A DNA stretch of 64,000 nucleotides from an uncultured Acetatifactor sp. (GCA_934426825.1 CAKRYI010000001.1:62001-126000), one strand, 5' to 3'. Counted from the first letter of the stretch, positions 16,255-25,480 are shown. The notes: generated by a model from the letters alone, not told the origin. A program made the numbers and translations.

Positions 16255-17835
16255 GTGAGTAAATTTCTGGAAAAATATCGCAGCCGTATTTTGTTATTAT
16301 GGGCGTTTGTGTTTCTGGTTCACGGAGAGAAACTGCATTCGGAAATCATTGGAATTGATACGGAGGATTTGATTCATATTCAGGGGGATTTCTACGGAGG
16401 CTGGCTGAACACCGGCAGGCAGGGACTTGTGGCACTCAAGTGGTTGACGGCATCCTTGAAGTATCGTCCTTATGTGGCGGGGTTGTTTACATTGGTCTTA
16501 TTCGGACTGGCGGTATCAGCCTTTTTTGTTTTGTGGGATAAGCAATGCGGCAAAAAGAGAGAGCAGACGTGGCTTTCCTGGATAATGGGAAGCCTTTTGG
16601 TGATTGCCCATCCGGTGATTACGGAGCAGTTTTATTTCACGCTGCAGAGCGCGGAAATCTGCATCGGCATGCTGCTTACGACGCTGGCGCTTTTTCTGGT
16701 GAACGGCTATGACGGCAAAAAACGCTGGTGGAAGTTAGCGTGTGCGGTGCTTGTTTTACTGCTTACGTTTTCGGTTTATCAGTCCTTTGTGGTATTGTTT
16801 ATTTTCGGAACGGTTACAATTTTATTGTTGCAGGCAATCAGGGAGATTTCGGACGGGGAAAAGACAACCGCAGGTCGGCTTTTGCAAAAAATAATTCCTT
16901 TTCTTGTGACGTTTTTGGCGGCATTTTGCCTGAACCAGTTGGTGACAAAGCTGTTTTTCGGCTCCTCCGATTATTTGTCAGGGCAGGTGCTGTGGGGCAA
17001 ATTTAAAATAACGGATAATTTCAGAGCCATTGTGGGGCATATGGTTAAGGCACTTACCGGCTATGATTCCATATATTATCATTTCGTATTCGGAGTGCTG
17101 TGTATCCTGACAACGGTACTCATTGTGATTTTGTGCAGACGAGACGCAAAGGGGAAAAAGGGAGTGACAGCCGTTTTGCTGTTTTATCTTGCCGCTTTGT
17201 TCCTGACACCTTTTTTGATGACGATTGTCTGTGGGGGAACCCCTGCCGCCAGAGCGCAGCTGGTTCTTCCTTTTGCCACCGGATTTCTGGCATATCTGGA
17301 CGGAGTGCTGCTTGCGGAGCAGAAACGTGCAAAACAGACCGAACCTGCAGGAGTTACCGTGAGTAAAACGGTAACGGTCTTTATGGCGGTTATCTGTGCT
17401 GTCGGCATTTTCGGTGAACTACAGACAACATTGTCCTTATATTACACGGAAGAAATGCGGTTTGAGCAGGATGCGTACCTTGGACGGGAGCTGATACAGG
17501 AGATAGAGAAAGTAACCGCAGAAGCGGGGGAAACTTCCCTGCCGGTGGCGGTTATCGGAAAAAGAGAGTTTTCCGGAAACAATGCCTGCATCCGTGGCGA
17601 AATCATGGGAAAATCCATCTTTGACCACGATACGGAGGTGGAGCCGCAGTATTACTGGAGTACCCGCAGGGTACTTGGATTCCTTCATATTCTGGGAGCC
17701 GACTATCCGCAGGTTTCCAAGGAGGAATTTTCGGCCGTGACGGAACAGAGCATAGATATGCCCTGTTTTCCGGCAGAGGGCAGCGTACAGGTGAGAGACG
17801 GCAAAGTTGTCATTAAGTTAAGTGAGAGTGAATGA
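16255..17835 (+). CDS. GtrII-like glucosyltransferase domain membrane protein
   Basis: A 526-residue polytopic membrane protein with about ten hydrophobic segments. The N-terminal loop DFYGGWLNTGRQGLVALKWL resembles the Glucos_trans_II family (GtrII type), whose members add glucose from a lipid carrier to surface glycans outside the membrane. The last 120 residues are more hydrophilic and probably extracytoplasmic. GTG 16255 is chosen because AAGGA sits 9 nt before it. The ATG at 16246 would abut that site. The purine phosphorylase gene starts 19 nt after the stop, so read-through is possible, but a functional link is not implied. The acceptor is unknown. Confidence 0.65.
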   Translation: MSKFLEKYRSRILLLWAFVFLVHGEKLHSEIIGIDTEDLIHIQGDFYGGWLNTGRQGLVALKWLTASLKYRPYVAGLFTLVLFGLAVSAFFVLWDKQCGKKREQTWLSWIMGSLLVIAHPVITEQFYFTLQSAEICIGMLLTTLALFLVNGYDGKKRWWKLACAVLVLLLTFSVYQSFVVLFIFGTVTILLLQAIREISDGEKTTAGRLLQKIIPFLVTFLAAFCLNQLVTKLFFGSSDYLSGQVLWGKFKITDNFRAIVGHMVKALTGYDSIYYHFVFGVLCILTTVLIVILCRRDAKGKKGVTAVLLFYLAALFLTPFLMTIVCGGTPAARAQLVLPFATGFLAYLDGVLLAEQKRAKQTEPAGVTVSKTVTVFMAVICAVGIFGELQTTLSLYYTEEMRFEQDAYLGRELIQEIEKVTAEAGETSLPVAVIGKREFSGNNACIRGEIMGKSIFDHDTEVEPQYYWSTRRVLGFLHILGADYPQVSKEEFSAVTEQSIDMPCFPAEGSVQVRDGKVVIKLSESE

Positions 17836-17854
17836 GATAGGGAGGGCATGGCTT

Positions 17855-18685
17855 GTGAATGCAGTGTATGAAAAGTTACAAAACTGTTATGAATGTGTCA
17901 GAAAGAAAACGGATTTTGTGCCGAAGGTAGCAGTGGTTCTCGGTTCCGGTCTGGGAGATTATGCAAAGCAGATAACCGTGGCGGCGGAAATTCCGTACGG
18001 TGAGATTGAGGGATTTCCGGTTTCCACCGTGCCGGGGCATGACGGCCGTTTCATTTTCGGTTATGTGGGAGAAGTTCCCGTGGTCTGTATGAAAGGCAGA
18101 GTACATTACTACGAGGGATATGATATTTCCGACGTGGTGCTTCCCATCCGGCTGATGAAACTGTTGGGAGCGGAAATTCTGTTTCTGACAAATGCGGCGG
18201 GAGGAGTCAATACCTCTTTCCATGCGGGAGATTTGATGTTAATAAAAGACCAGATTTCCGTGTTTGCGCCCAATCCGTTGATTGGGGAAAATATTGAGGA
18301 GCTCGGAACCCGTTTCCCTGACATGAGTAATGTCTACCGGACGGATTTGCAGCAGATTATCCGCGATACGGCGAAGAAAAATGAGATTTTTTTACAGGAA
18401 GGCGTGTACGCCCAGCTTACGGGACCCTCTTTTGAGTCCCCGGCGGAAATCCGGATGATGCGTACCCTCGGATGTGACGCAGTGGGAATGAGTACCGTGG
18501 TGGAAGCCATTGCGGCAAACCATATGGGAATGAAGATTTGCGGAATTTCCTGTATCAGCAATCTTGCTGCCGGAATGTCGGCTAAGCCGTTAAATCATGA
18601 GGAAGTGCAGGAAGCGGCAGACATGGCGGCACCGAAATTTAAGAAACTGTTGACGGAATCCATAAAGGAATTTGGAAATGTGTAA
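17855..18685 (+). CDS. punA: Purine-nucleoside phosphorylase (trimeric type)
   Basis: Splits inosine and guanosine with phosphate into base and (deoxy)ribose 1-phosphate. Its 276 residues match the trimeric PNP/MTAP superfamily: VVLGSGLGDYA for phosphate binding, a central GRVHYYEGYD, and the base-binding segment LTGPSFESPAEIRM with GCDAVGMSTV. The GTG at 17855 is preferred because GGGAGG lies 9 nt upstream; the upstream in-frame GTG 17822 would overlap the previous gene. It is the first gene of a coupled salvage set with cytidine deaminase, an amidohydrolase and a base permease. The exact base preference cannot be read from sequence alone. Confidence 0.92.
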   Translation: MNAVYEKLQNCYECVRKKTDFVPKVAVVLGSGLGDYAKQITVAAEIPYGEIEGFPVSTVPGHDGRFIFGYVGEVPVVCMKGRVHYYEGYDISDVVLPIRLMKLLGAEILFLTNAAGGVNTSFHAGDLMLIKDQISVFAPNPLIGENIEELGTRFPDMSNVYRTDLQQIIRDTAKKNEIFLQEGVYAQLTGPSFESPAEIRMMRTLGCDAVGMSTVVEAIAANHMGMKICGISCISNLAAGMSAKPLNHEEVQEAADMAAPKFKKLLTESIKEFGNV

Positions 18686-19103
18686 AACAGAGATGACAAC
18701 AAAGGAACTTGCAGAGGCTGCACTGGCGGCACGGAATATGGCATATGCACCGTATTCCGGTTACTGTGTGGGAGCGGCGCTTCTGACGGACAGCGGGAAA
18801 TTATATTGCGGGGGCAATATTGAAAATGCGTCCTACGGTGCCACAAACTGTGCGGAACGGACTGCGATTTTTAAGGCGGTGAGCGAAGGGGAGAGAGCTT
18901 TCCAGGCCATTGCCATTGCGGGCGGAATCAATGGAAAAGAACCGGTGGATTACGCCTATCCCTGTGGTATTTGCAGACAGGTAATGGAGGAATTTGCGGG
19001 AGAGAATTTTCGCATTATTGTGGTTAAGAGTACCGAAGATTATAAAGAGTACAAATTGTCCGAACTGTTGCCGTTTGGATTTGGAGGGAGTTCAATCGTA
19101 TGA
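18678..19103 (+). CDS. cdd: Cytidine deaminase
   Basis: Converts cytidine and deoxycytidine to uridine and deoxyuridine. Its 141 residues are standard for the homotetrameric enzyme. The catalytic zinc motifs are CAERTAIFKA (the Cys-Ala-Glu form of the tetrameric class) and PCGICRQVM. ATG 18678 has AAAGGA 8 nt upstream and overlaps the end of the phosphorylase gene by 8 nt; the TTG at 18672 is a weaker alternative. The stop overlaps the next ATG by four bases (ATGA), which points to translational coupling along the whole operon. Confidence 0.95.
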   Translation: MCKTEMTTKELAEAALAARNMAYAPYSGYCVGAALLTDSGKLYCGGNIENASYGATNCAERTAIFKAVSEGERAFQAIAIAGGINGKEPVDYAYPCGICRQVMEEFAGENFRIIVVKSTEDYKEYKLSELLPFGFGGSSIV

Positions 19104-20404
19104 ATATCCGGTTATACAATGCAAGAATATTGACAATGGAAAAGCAGCGCCCCGTATTTTCCGGGGAAGTATGGATAAAAAATGACAAAATAGCCTATGT
19201 GGCGGAATGTGATGAATTGGAGAAAGAGTGGGATAAAGATAATTTCCCGCGTATCCAGTGGAACATTGAGATTGACTGTGACGGTAATCTTCTCATGCCC
19301 GGATTTAAGGACGCACACACCCATTCCGCAATGACGTTTTTACGCTCCTATGCGGATGATTTGCCCTTGCAGGAGTGGTTAAACGGCAAAATTTTCCCCA
19401 TGGAGAAGAAACTTTCCGGGGACGATATTTATCAGTTGACGAGGCTGGCAATTCTGGAGTATCTGACCTCCGGAATCACGGCAATCTGCGATATGTACTT
19501 AAGACCGGATGATGTGGCGGAGGCTTGTCTCGATTCCGGCATGCGCTGTGTGCTGGTGAGCGGACTGAATGATTTTACTTCCTCACCGGAGCAGGTGGAG
19601 GAAGAGTACCTGAAATGGAATAAGCGTAATTCGCTGATTAGCTATCAGCTTGGATTCCATGCGGAATATACCTGTTCCAAGGAATTATTGTACAAGGTTT
19701 CCGAACTTGCACACCGGCACAGGGCACCGGTTTATACCCATTTGGCGGAGACAGTGAGGGAAGTGGAAGACTGCAGAAAGAGAACGGGCATGACGCCTGC
19801 CATGTACTTGGATTCCATGGGAATCTTTGAATTTGGCGGAGGAGGTTTTCACTGCGTACATATGACGGAGCAGGATATGGATATTTTGAAAATGCGCCGC
19901 ATGAATGTCATCACCAACCCCGCCTCCAATATCAAACTTGCCAGCGGCATTGCACCCATAGCAAGGTATCAGAAGAGAGGAATCCCTGTGGCAATCGGCA
20001 CGGACGGACCGGCAAGCAACAACTGTCTGGACATGTTTCGGGAAATGTTCTTAGTGTCGGGGCTCACTAAGTTAAAGGAACAGGATGCGTCCAGCTTGGA
20101 AGCCATGGAGGTGCTTCGCATGGCAACCGTGAACGGAGCAAAGGCAATGCGCTTAAACCGTGCGGACACGCTCACCAAGGGCAAGCTGGCAGATATTGTT
20201 ATGATTGATATGCACCAGCCCAATATGCAGCCCGTTCACAATATTCCCGCCAATCTGGTGTACAGCGGCAGCAAGTCCAATGTGCTGATGACGATGGTGG
20301 GAGGCAAAATATTGTACCGCAACGGAGAGTTTAATATCGGGGAGAACCCGGAGAGCATTTACCGCAAGTGCAATGCGATTGTACAGAGAATGTTGTCGGA
20401 GTAA
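19100..20404 (+). CDS. Amidohydrolase, 5'-methylthioadenosine/S-adenosylhomocysteine deaminase type
   Basis: A 434-residue metal-dependent hydrolase of the MtaD/TrzN/chlorohydrolase group. It has the metal motif HTH in DAHTHSAMTFLRSYADD, later His ligands in LGFHAEYT and FHCVHM, THLAETVREVED, and the metal Asp in GTDGPASNN. Family members deaminate adenosine derivatives such as SAH, MTA or adenosine; guanine-type substrates are less likely given the PLQEWL segment. Its place between cytidine deaminase and a base permease supports a role in purine salvage. The start overlaps cdd by four bases. Confidence 0.85.
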   Translation: MNIRLYNARILTMEKQRPVFSGEVWIKNDKIAYVAECDELEKEWDKDNFPRIQWNIEIDCDGNLLMPGFKDAHTHSAMTFLRSYADDLPLQEWLNGKIFPMEKKLSGDDIYQLTRLAILEYLTSGITAICDMYLRPDDVAEACLDSGMRCVLVSGLNDFTSSPEQVEEEYLKWNKRNSLISYQLGFHAEYTCSKELLYKVSELAHRHRAPVYTHLAETVREVEDCRKRTGMTPAMYLDSMGIFEFGGGGFHCVHMTEQDMDILKMRRMNVITNPASNIKLASGIAPIARYQKRGIPVAIGTDGPASNNCLDMFREMFLVSGLTKLKEQDASSLEAMEVLRMATVNGAKAMRLNRADTLTKGKLADIVMIDMHQPNMQPVHNIPANLVYSGSKSNVLMTMVGGKILYRNGEFNIGENPESIYRKCNAIVQRMLSE

Positions 20405-20455
20405 TCCGAGAAAATACATTACAAAGGCAAAAAACGAACCACAGGAGGGAAAAAC

Positions 20456-21886
20456 ATGTTTGAAAAAATCTTTAAACTGAAAGAGAACCATACGACGGTC
20501 AAAACAGAGATTGTCGCCGGAATCACCACATTTATGACGATGGCATATATCATCGCCCTGAATCCCAATCTTTTGACCGGATTTGGCAGAGATTCCATGC
20601 CGGAGCTTTGGAACGGCATTTTTCTTGCAACCTGTATTGCGTCCGCAATCGGTACACTGGTTATGGCATTTCTGGCAAACAAACCCTTTGCCATGGCACC
20701 CGGAATGGGTCTGAACAGCTTTTTTGCGGTTGTTGTCACCAATATCGTGGCACTCACAGGAATGACCTATGTGCAGTCTTTCCAGTCCGCACTGTGCATT
20801 ATACTGATTGAAGGTCTTGTATTTCTGGTTCTTTCCGTATTGAATATCCGTGAAAAAATCGTGGATGCCATACCGCTTGGTGTACGTCTCGGTATCGCAC
20901 CTGCCATCGGTCTGATGCTGCTTAACATCGGTCTCGGCTCCAATGCGGGAGTTTATTCCGAGACAGGCGGACCGTTCTTTGTAATGAGAGACTTTTTCGG
21001 CGCATTAACTCCCAGTCTGGCACAGGCCAATATGGGAAGCGGTTATGCGCAGATGGTGCTTTCCGTAGTGACAATGTTTGTCGGTCTGTTTGTGATTATC
21101 GTTCTGGCACAGAAGGGTGTTAAGGGTGCCGTTATTTTGGGAATGTTAGTGGCAAGTATCATTTACTGGGCAGGAGAAGCTATTTTCCTTGGAATCAATC
21201 CCTTTGCATCCCTTGCAAATGCGTCCTTCCTGCCGCCTTTTCAGGATATGGCAGCAACGACGCTGTTTAAGTTCAACTTTGCGGGATTTGCACAGATTGG
21301 ATGGTTTACCGCCATTACTTTGATTGTCACATTCTGTATTATTGATATGTTCGATACTATCGGAACTTTGGTTGGTACCGCAAGTCGTGCGGGAATGTTG
21401 GACAAAGAGGGCAAAATGCCCAATATGAAGGAAGCATTGCTTTCCGATGCTGTCGGCACTGTGGCAGGTTCCGTGACAGGTACCTCTACCGTTACAACCT
21501 TTGTGGAGTCTGCCTCCGGTGTGGAAGCAGGCGGACGTACCGGACTTACAGCGTTGACCACGGGTATTTTGTTCCTGGCATGTATCTTTATTGCACCGAT
21601 TGCGGCAATTATTCCTGCGGCAGCAACCTCATCCGCTTTGATTTATGTGGGGGTATTGATGGTGACGGGACTGAAAAACGTGGATTTCGCAGACATCTGC
21701 CAGTCCGTGCCTGTTGCACTTATGCTGATTGCCATGCCGGTTTCCGGTTCCATCGGACATGCCATCGGTATCGGTCTGATTTCTTATACCATTATCAAAG
21801 TATTTACCGGAAAGGCAAAGGAAGTGTCTGTTCTGACCTACATTCTTTCTGTTATCTTCCTGCTTAAGTTCTTTTTGGTGGTATAA
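20456..21886 (+). CDS. NCS2 family purine base permease (guanine/hypoxanthine or adenine type)
   Basis: A 476-residue membrane transporter with about 13 segments. It starts with MFEKIFKLKENHTTVKTEI and then AGITTFMTMAYII, the entry signature of the AzgA-like branch of the NCS2 family (PbuG/GhxP/PurP). These symporters bring in hypoxanthine, guanine or adenine. The segments GMGLNSFFAVVV and GTSTVTTFVESASGVEAGGR are the expected substrate-site helices. AGGAGGG precedes the ATG. It completes the salvage operon that begins at 17855. No purine riboswitch was seen in the 51-nt gap before it, consistent with transcription from upstream. Confidence 0.92.
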   Translation: MFEKIFKLKENHTTVKTEIVAGITTFMTMAYIIALNPNLLTGFGRDSMPELWNGIFLATCIASAIGTLVMAFLANKPFAMAPGMGLNSFFAVVVTNIVALTGMTYVQSFQSALCIILIEGLVFLVLSVLNIREKIVDAIPLGVRLGIAPAIGLMLLNIGLGSNAGVYSETGGPFFVMRDFFGALTPSLAQANMGSGYAQMVLSVVTMFVGLFVIIVLAQKGVKGAVILGMLVASIIYWAGEAIFLGINPFASLANASFLPPFQDMAATTLFKFNFAGFAQIGWFTAITLIVTFCIIDMFDTIGTLVGTASRAGMLDKEGKMPNMKEALLSDAVGTVAGSVTGTSTVTTFVESASGVEAGGRTGLTALTTGILFLACIFIAPIAAIIPAAATSSALIYVGVLMVTGLKNVDFADICQSVPVALMLIAMPVSGSIGHAIGIGLISYTIIKVFTGKAKEVSVLTYILSVIFLLKFFLVV

Positions 21887-21915
21887 GGTACAATAGAACA
21901 AAAAAAGGGACAACT

Positions 21916-23589
21916 ATGGAATTTGTAGTATTTTTTGCTGCTGTGGCAGTATTTATTGTTTTTGTATTTGTCCGGGAATATTTTCTGGCAAAAAAGAGAA
22001 AGGCTGAGTTCATACAATCGCTCTATGAGGATTACGGAAATCCCATAGGAAAAGAATATTCCCCGGAGCGGTTTGCCCATATCCGGAGCTATTATGACAA
22101 GCATCCGGAGGATGGGCAGGTGGATGACATTACATGGAACGATTTGGGGATGGATGAACTGTTCAAGCGGATGAACGCCACTTTTTCCGCGTCCGGGGAG
22201 GAGTATCTGTATTACACCCTGCGCAGTACGAGAAGGACGAAGCAGGAGCTTGACCACTTGGAAGAGGTGGTACAGTTTTTGAAGGACCATGCGGATGAGA
22301 GGGTGCAGATACAGTTTCGCATGAATGAACTGGGACATACCGGAAAACATTCCCTGTACGATTATCTGGACAATCTGGATTTGTTGGGAGAGCGTTCCAG
22401 CCGGAAGCATATTTTTTGTAATCTGCTCTTTATTCCGCTGATTGCAGCAATGTTTGTGAATCTTCCCATGGCTCTGATGGGGCTGGTAGTGTTGATGATT
22501 TACAATATTATGACTTATTTTAAGGAAAAGGGCGAGATTAACCCTTACATTACCAGCTTTGCGTATGTGGAACGGCTGATAACGGAATGTGAGTGTATTT
22601 TGAAAATTCCGGTTCCTGTCTGTGACGGGGAGTGGAAGGAAATGAAGCAGTATATTGCGGCGCTAAAGACCATGCGCAGGGGCTCCGGCTGGGTATTCAC
22701 GTCCAACAGAAGCGTGGGAACCGGCAATCCCCTTGACATGATTATGGACTATATGCGCATGATTTTTCATGTGGATTTAATCCAGTTTAACAAAATGCTG
22801 TTGCAGTTAAGGCTTCATATCGAGGATGTGGACGGTTTGATAAGCAAAGTCGGTTATGTGGAGACGGCGATTGCCATCGGCGCATTCCGTGAGACCATGC
22901 AGGGGTATTGTATACCGGAGTTCGGGGGAGAATCCCTGACCATCAAAGAGGCATATCACCCCCTGATTACGAATCCGGTAAAAAATACGATTTGCACCGA
23001 AAGAGGAGTGCTGCTCACCGGTTCCAACGCGTCCGGCAAGTCCACATTTTTAAAGACGGTTGCCATCAGTGCCGTTCTGGCACAGACAGTGCATACCTGT
23101 CCGGCGTCCGAATATAAGGCTCCTTTTTATGACATTTATTCGTCCATGGCGCTCCGGGACGACATAAGCAGCGGGGAAAGCTATTATATCGTGGAAATCA
23201 AGGCGCTTAAGAGAATACTGGATGCGGCGTCTGACGGACAAAACAGAATTCTTTGTTTTGTGGACGAGGTGCTCCGCGGAACGAATACGGTGGAGCGTAT
23301 TGCCGCTTCCACACAGATATTGAAAAGTCTGTCCGGGTTACACATCATGTGCTTTGCGGCAACCCATGACATAGAATTGACGGAACTTTTGCAGAATGAG
23401 TATGAGAATTACCATTTTGAGGAAGATATACGGGACGGGGATGTGTTCTTCCCTTACAAGTTAATGAAGGGAAAGGCGTCCACCCGTAATGCCATCAAAC
23501 TATTGGAGATTATGGGATATGATAAGAGCGTCATAGAAAAGGCGTCCCGACAGGCTGAAAAGTTTGTAGAGACCGGAAGCTGGTCTTAA
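21916..23589 (+). CDS. Membrane-anchored MutS-like ATPase
   Basis: A 557-residue protein with the MutS ATPase core (domain V): Walker A GSNASGKST starting at about 369, a Walker B region ILCFVDEVLRGTNTVER, and a His-containing switch FAATHDIEL. It lacks the mismatch-binding N-terminal domain of MutS and instead has an N-terminal membrane segment (about 2-20) and a second hydrophobic pair near 170-200. Such MutS-related membrane proteins are common in Firmicutes but have no settled function. The true mutS is at 45410. The next gene encodes a tiny membrane peptide 14 nt downstream, so the two may be made together. Confidence 0.82.
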   Translation: MEFVVFFAAVAVFIVFVFVREYFLAKKRKAEFIQSLYEDYGNPIGKEYSPERFAHIRSYYDKHPEDGQVDDITWNDLGMDELFKRMNATFSASGEEYLYYTLRSTRRTKQELDHLEEVVQFLKDHADERVQIQFRMNELGHTGKHSLYDYLDNLDLLGERSSRKHIFCNLLFIPLIAAMFVNLPMALMGLVVLMIYNIMTYFKEKGEINPYITSFAYVERLITECECILKIPVPVCDGEWKEMKQYIAALKTMRRGSGWVFTSNRSVGTGNPLDMIMDYMRMIFHVDLIQFNKMLLQLRLHIEDVDGLISKVGYVETAIAIGAFRETMQGYCIPEFGGESLTIKEAYHPLITNPVKNTICTERGVLLTGSNASGKSTFLKTVAISAVLAQTVHTCPASEYKAPFYDIYSSMALRDDISSGESYYIVEIKALKRILDAASDGQNRILCFVDEVLRGTNTVERIAASTQILKSLSGLHIMCFAATHDIELTELLQNEYENYHFEEDIRDGDVFFPYKLMKGKASTRNAIKLLEIMGYDKSVIEKASRQAEKFVETGSWS

Positions 23590-23603
23590 GAAAGGTGGTT
23601 ACT

Positions 23604-23774
23604 ATGGTTAGTTTTGTGAATTCATTTTTATCCTATCTGATGCTGGTTGTTGTGATTGTGGTTCTTGCCGGCTGTGCTGTTGCACTCGGTATCTCCTTGC
23701 GCAAGAGGAAAAATAAGGAGGAAGCCGAAACCGAGAGAGAAGTGGAAGAGATAATAGCAGAAGATACGAAATAA
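23604..23774 (+). CDS. Small single-pass membrane protein (56 residues)
   Basis: An unrecognised short gene between the MutS-like ATPase and the phosphatase. An AAAGG ribosome site precedes ATG 23604. The protein has one membrane segment (about 9-31, rich in Val and Leu), then a basic patch LRKRKNK and an acidic tail with many Glu. The positive-inside rule puts the tail in the cytoplasm. Its stop is one base before the next start codon, which supports a real, coupled gene. It may anchor or regulate the neighbouring MutS-like protein; this is a guess from position only. Confidence 0.6.
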   Translation: MVSFVNSFLSYLMLVVVIVVLAGCAVALGISLRKRKNKEEAETEREVEEIIAEDTK

Positions 23775-23775
23775 T

Positions 23776-24465
23776 ATGGGCAAATTTACGAGTATATTCT
23801 GGGATGTGGACAATACCCTGCTGGATTTTCCCTATTCCCAGAGACATGCGTTAAAGACAAGTCTGGAAGCCTTCGGATATGAGATGACGGAGGAAATGCT
23901 GGAGCGGTATTCTGCCATCAACGAGTCTTTCTGGAAACGGCTTGAGCTGGGAGAAATTACGAAAAAGAAACTGTTGCCCGGACGTTTTATCCAACTGTTT
24001 CAGGAGTTTCACATTACCGGCGTGGAGGTGGAAGACTTTCGGGCAATCTATCAGAGAGAATTGGGAAGCGTCTATTGCTACAAGGACGATTCCCTTTCCG
24101 TATGCCAAAAATTACACACGCAGGTGAAACAGTACGTTATCACCAACGGTGTCAGTGCCACCCAGAGAAATAAGCTAAAACTCTCCGGTCTGGCGGATTT
24201 GATGGACGGCATTTTTATTTCTGAGAAAATCGGCACACCGAAACCGCACAGAGAATTTTTTGAACGCTGTCTGGAACAGGTGGAGGAAAAGGATAAGAGC
24301 CGTATTCTGATTGTGGGGGATTCCTTAAGCAGTGATATCAAGGGCGGCGTTTTGGCGGGACTGCCCACTTGCTGGTATCGTCCGGAGGGAACCCCAAATC
24401 CCACGGAATATCGGCCGGATTATGAAATTTCGGATTTACATGAGATATTTTCGATTTTAGAGTGA
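23776..24465 (+). CDS. HAD-superfamily phosphatase, YjjG-like nucleotidase
   Basis: A 229-residue haloacid dehalogenase-type hydrolase. Motif I is WDVDNTLLDF (nucleophile Asp in DVDNT, as in YjjG rather than DxDGT), motif II Thr lies in YVITNGVS, the motif III Lys in GTPKP, and motif IV in ILIVGDSLSSDIKGG. The alpha-helical C1 cap fits the YjjG/HAD-IA group, whose members dephosphorylate pyrimidine nucleoside monophosphates, including non-canonical ones. It is cytoplasmic and translated one base after the small membrane protein. Exact substrate not determined. Confidence 0.88.
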   Translation: MGKFTSIFWDVDNTLLDFPYSQRHALKTSLEAFGYEMTEEMLERYSAINESFWKRLELGEITKKKLLPGRFIQLFQEFHITGVEVEDFRAIYQRELGSVYCYKDDSLSVCQKLHTQVKQYVITNGVSATQRNKLKLSGLADLMDGIFISEKIGTPKPHREFFERCLEQVEEKDKSRILIVGDSLSSDIKGGVLAGLPTCWYRPEGTPNPTEYRPDYEISDLHEIFSILE

Positions 24466-24472
24466 GGATGCT

Positions 24473-25453
24473 ATGGCAAAATCAGAGGGGCAGAAATTAA
24501 AACTCTTATACATTATAAAAATGCTGGAGGAATATTCGGACGAAAATCATCCTCTTGGTACGCAGGAGATTATCCGAAAACTGGAGGAGTACGGAATCCA
24601 TTCGGAACGCAAGAGTATTTATGACGATATGGCAAAACTGGAGGATTTCGGGTACGATATTATTCAGGTTCACAGCCGTCTGGGCGGAGGCTATTATTTG
24701 GCGTCCAGAGAATTTGAGCTCCCGGAACTGAAACTGTTGGTAGATGCGGTACAGTCCTCACGTTTTATCACGACCAGAAAATCCAGAGAGCTGATTAAAA
24801 AGCTGGAAAACAAGGCGGGTAAATATGATGCCGGAAAGCTGCAGCGTCAGGTGTATGTGGCTGGCAGGGTGAAAACGGAAAACGAGAGTATTTATTACAA
24901 TATAGACAATATCCACCGTGCCATTCAGGAAAACAGACAGATTGCCTTTCTTTATCTGGACTGGAACCTGAAAAAGGAGATGGTGCCGCGGGAGAACGGA
25001 CAAAAAACGGTCAGTCCGTGGGCGCTGGTCTGGCGGGAGGAAAATTATTATCTGGTGGCTTTTGATGAGGCGGACCAGAAGATGAAGCATTACCGTGTGG
25101 ACAAAATGGGGCAGACGCAGGTCTTGGAACAGGAAAGAGCCGGTCGGGAGCAGTTTGAGCATGTGGACATTGCGGCATATACGAACCGGACATTCGGAAT
25201 GTTTGGCGGCGAGGAGGAGACAGTGACACTGGAGTTTCCCAACCGCCTGATTGGAGTTGTCATGGACCGGTTTGGCAGGGAAGCGGATTTGCGTTCCGTG
25301 GACGAAAATACGTTCCGCGTGCGTGCAAAGGTGGCTGTCAGCGGACAGTTTTTCGGATGGCTTGCGGGTATCGGAAAGGAAGCCAAAATCACGGCGCCGG
25401 AACCGGTAAAAGAACAGTACAGAAAATGGCTTGAGGACATTTTAAAAGGATAA
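24473..25453 (+). CDS. WYL-domain transcriptional regulator
   Basis: A 326-residue DNA-binding protein. An N-terminal winged helix (about 8-65; YSDENHPLGTQEIIRKLEEYG, with RKSIYDDMAKLEDFGYDI as the recognition part) is followed by the WYL ligand-binding domain (about 140-235, with VSPWALVWREENYYLVAF) and a C-terminal WCX-like extension. WYL regulators often sense nucleic acid or nucleotide ligands and control DNA-damage or defence genes. The ligand and targets here are unknown. It follows the phosphatase by 7 nt and precedes nrdD by 27 nt, so it may belong to either unit. Confidence 0.88.
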   Translation: MAKSEGQKLKLLYIIKMLEEYSDENHPLGTQEIIRKLEEYGIHSERKSIYDDMAKLEDFGYDIIQVHSRLGGGYYLASREFELPELKLLVDAVQSSRFITTRKSRELIKKLENKAGKYDAGKLQRQVYVAGRVKTENESIYYNIDNIHRAIQENRQIAFLYLDWNLKKEMVPRENGQKTVSPWALVWREENYYLVAFDEADQKMKHYRVDKMGQTQVLEQERAGREQFEHVDIAAYTNRTFGMFGGEEETVTLEFPNRLIGVVMDRFGREADLRSVDENTFRVRAKVAVSGQFFGWLAGIGKEAKITAPEPVKEQYRKWLEDILKG

Positions 25454-25480
25454 AACGGGTGGGAAGGATGGCTTAGAGAC

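Noticed and set aside
20405..20455. Purine riboswitch ahead of the NCS2 permease
   Set aside because: Only 51 nt without the three-way junction pattern.
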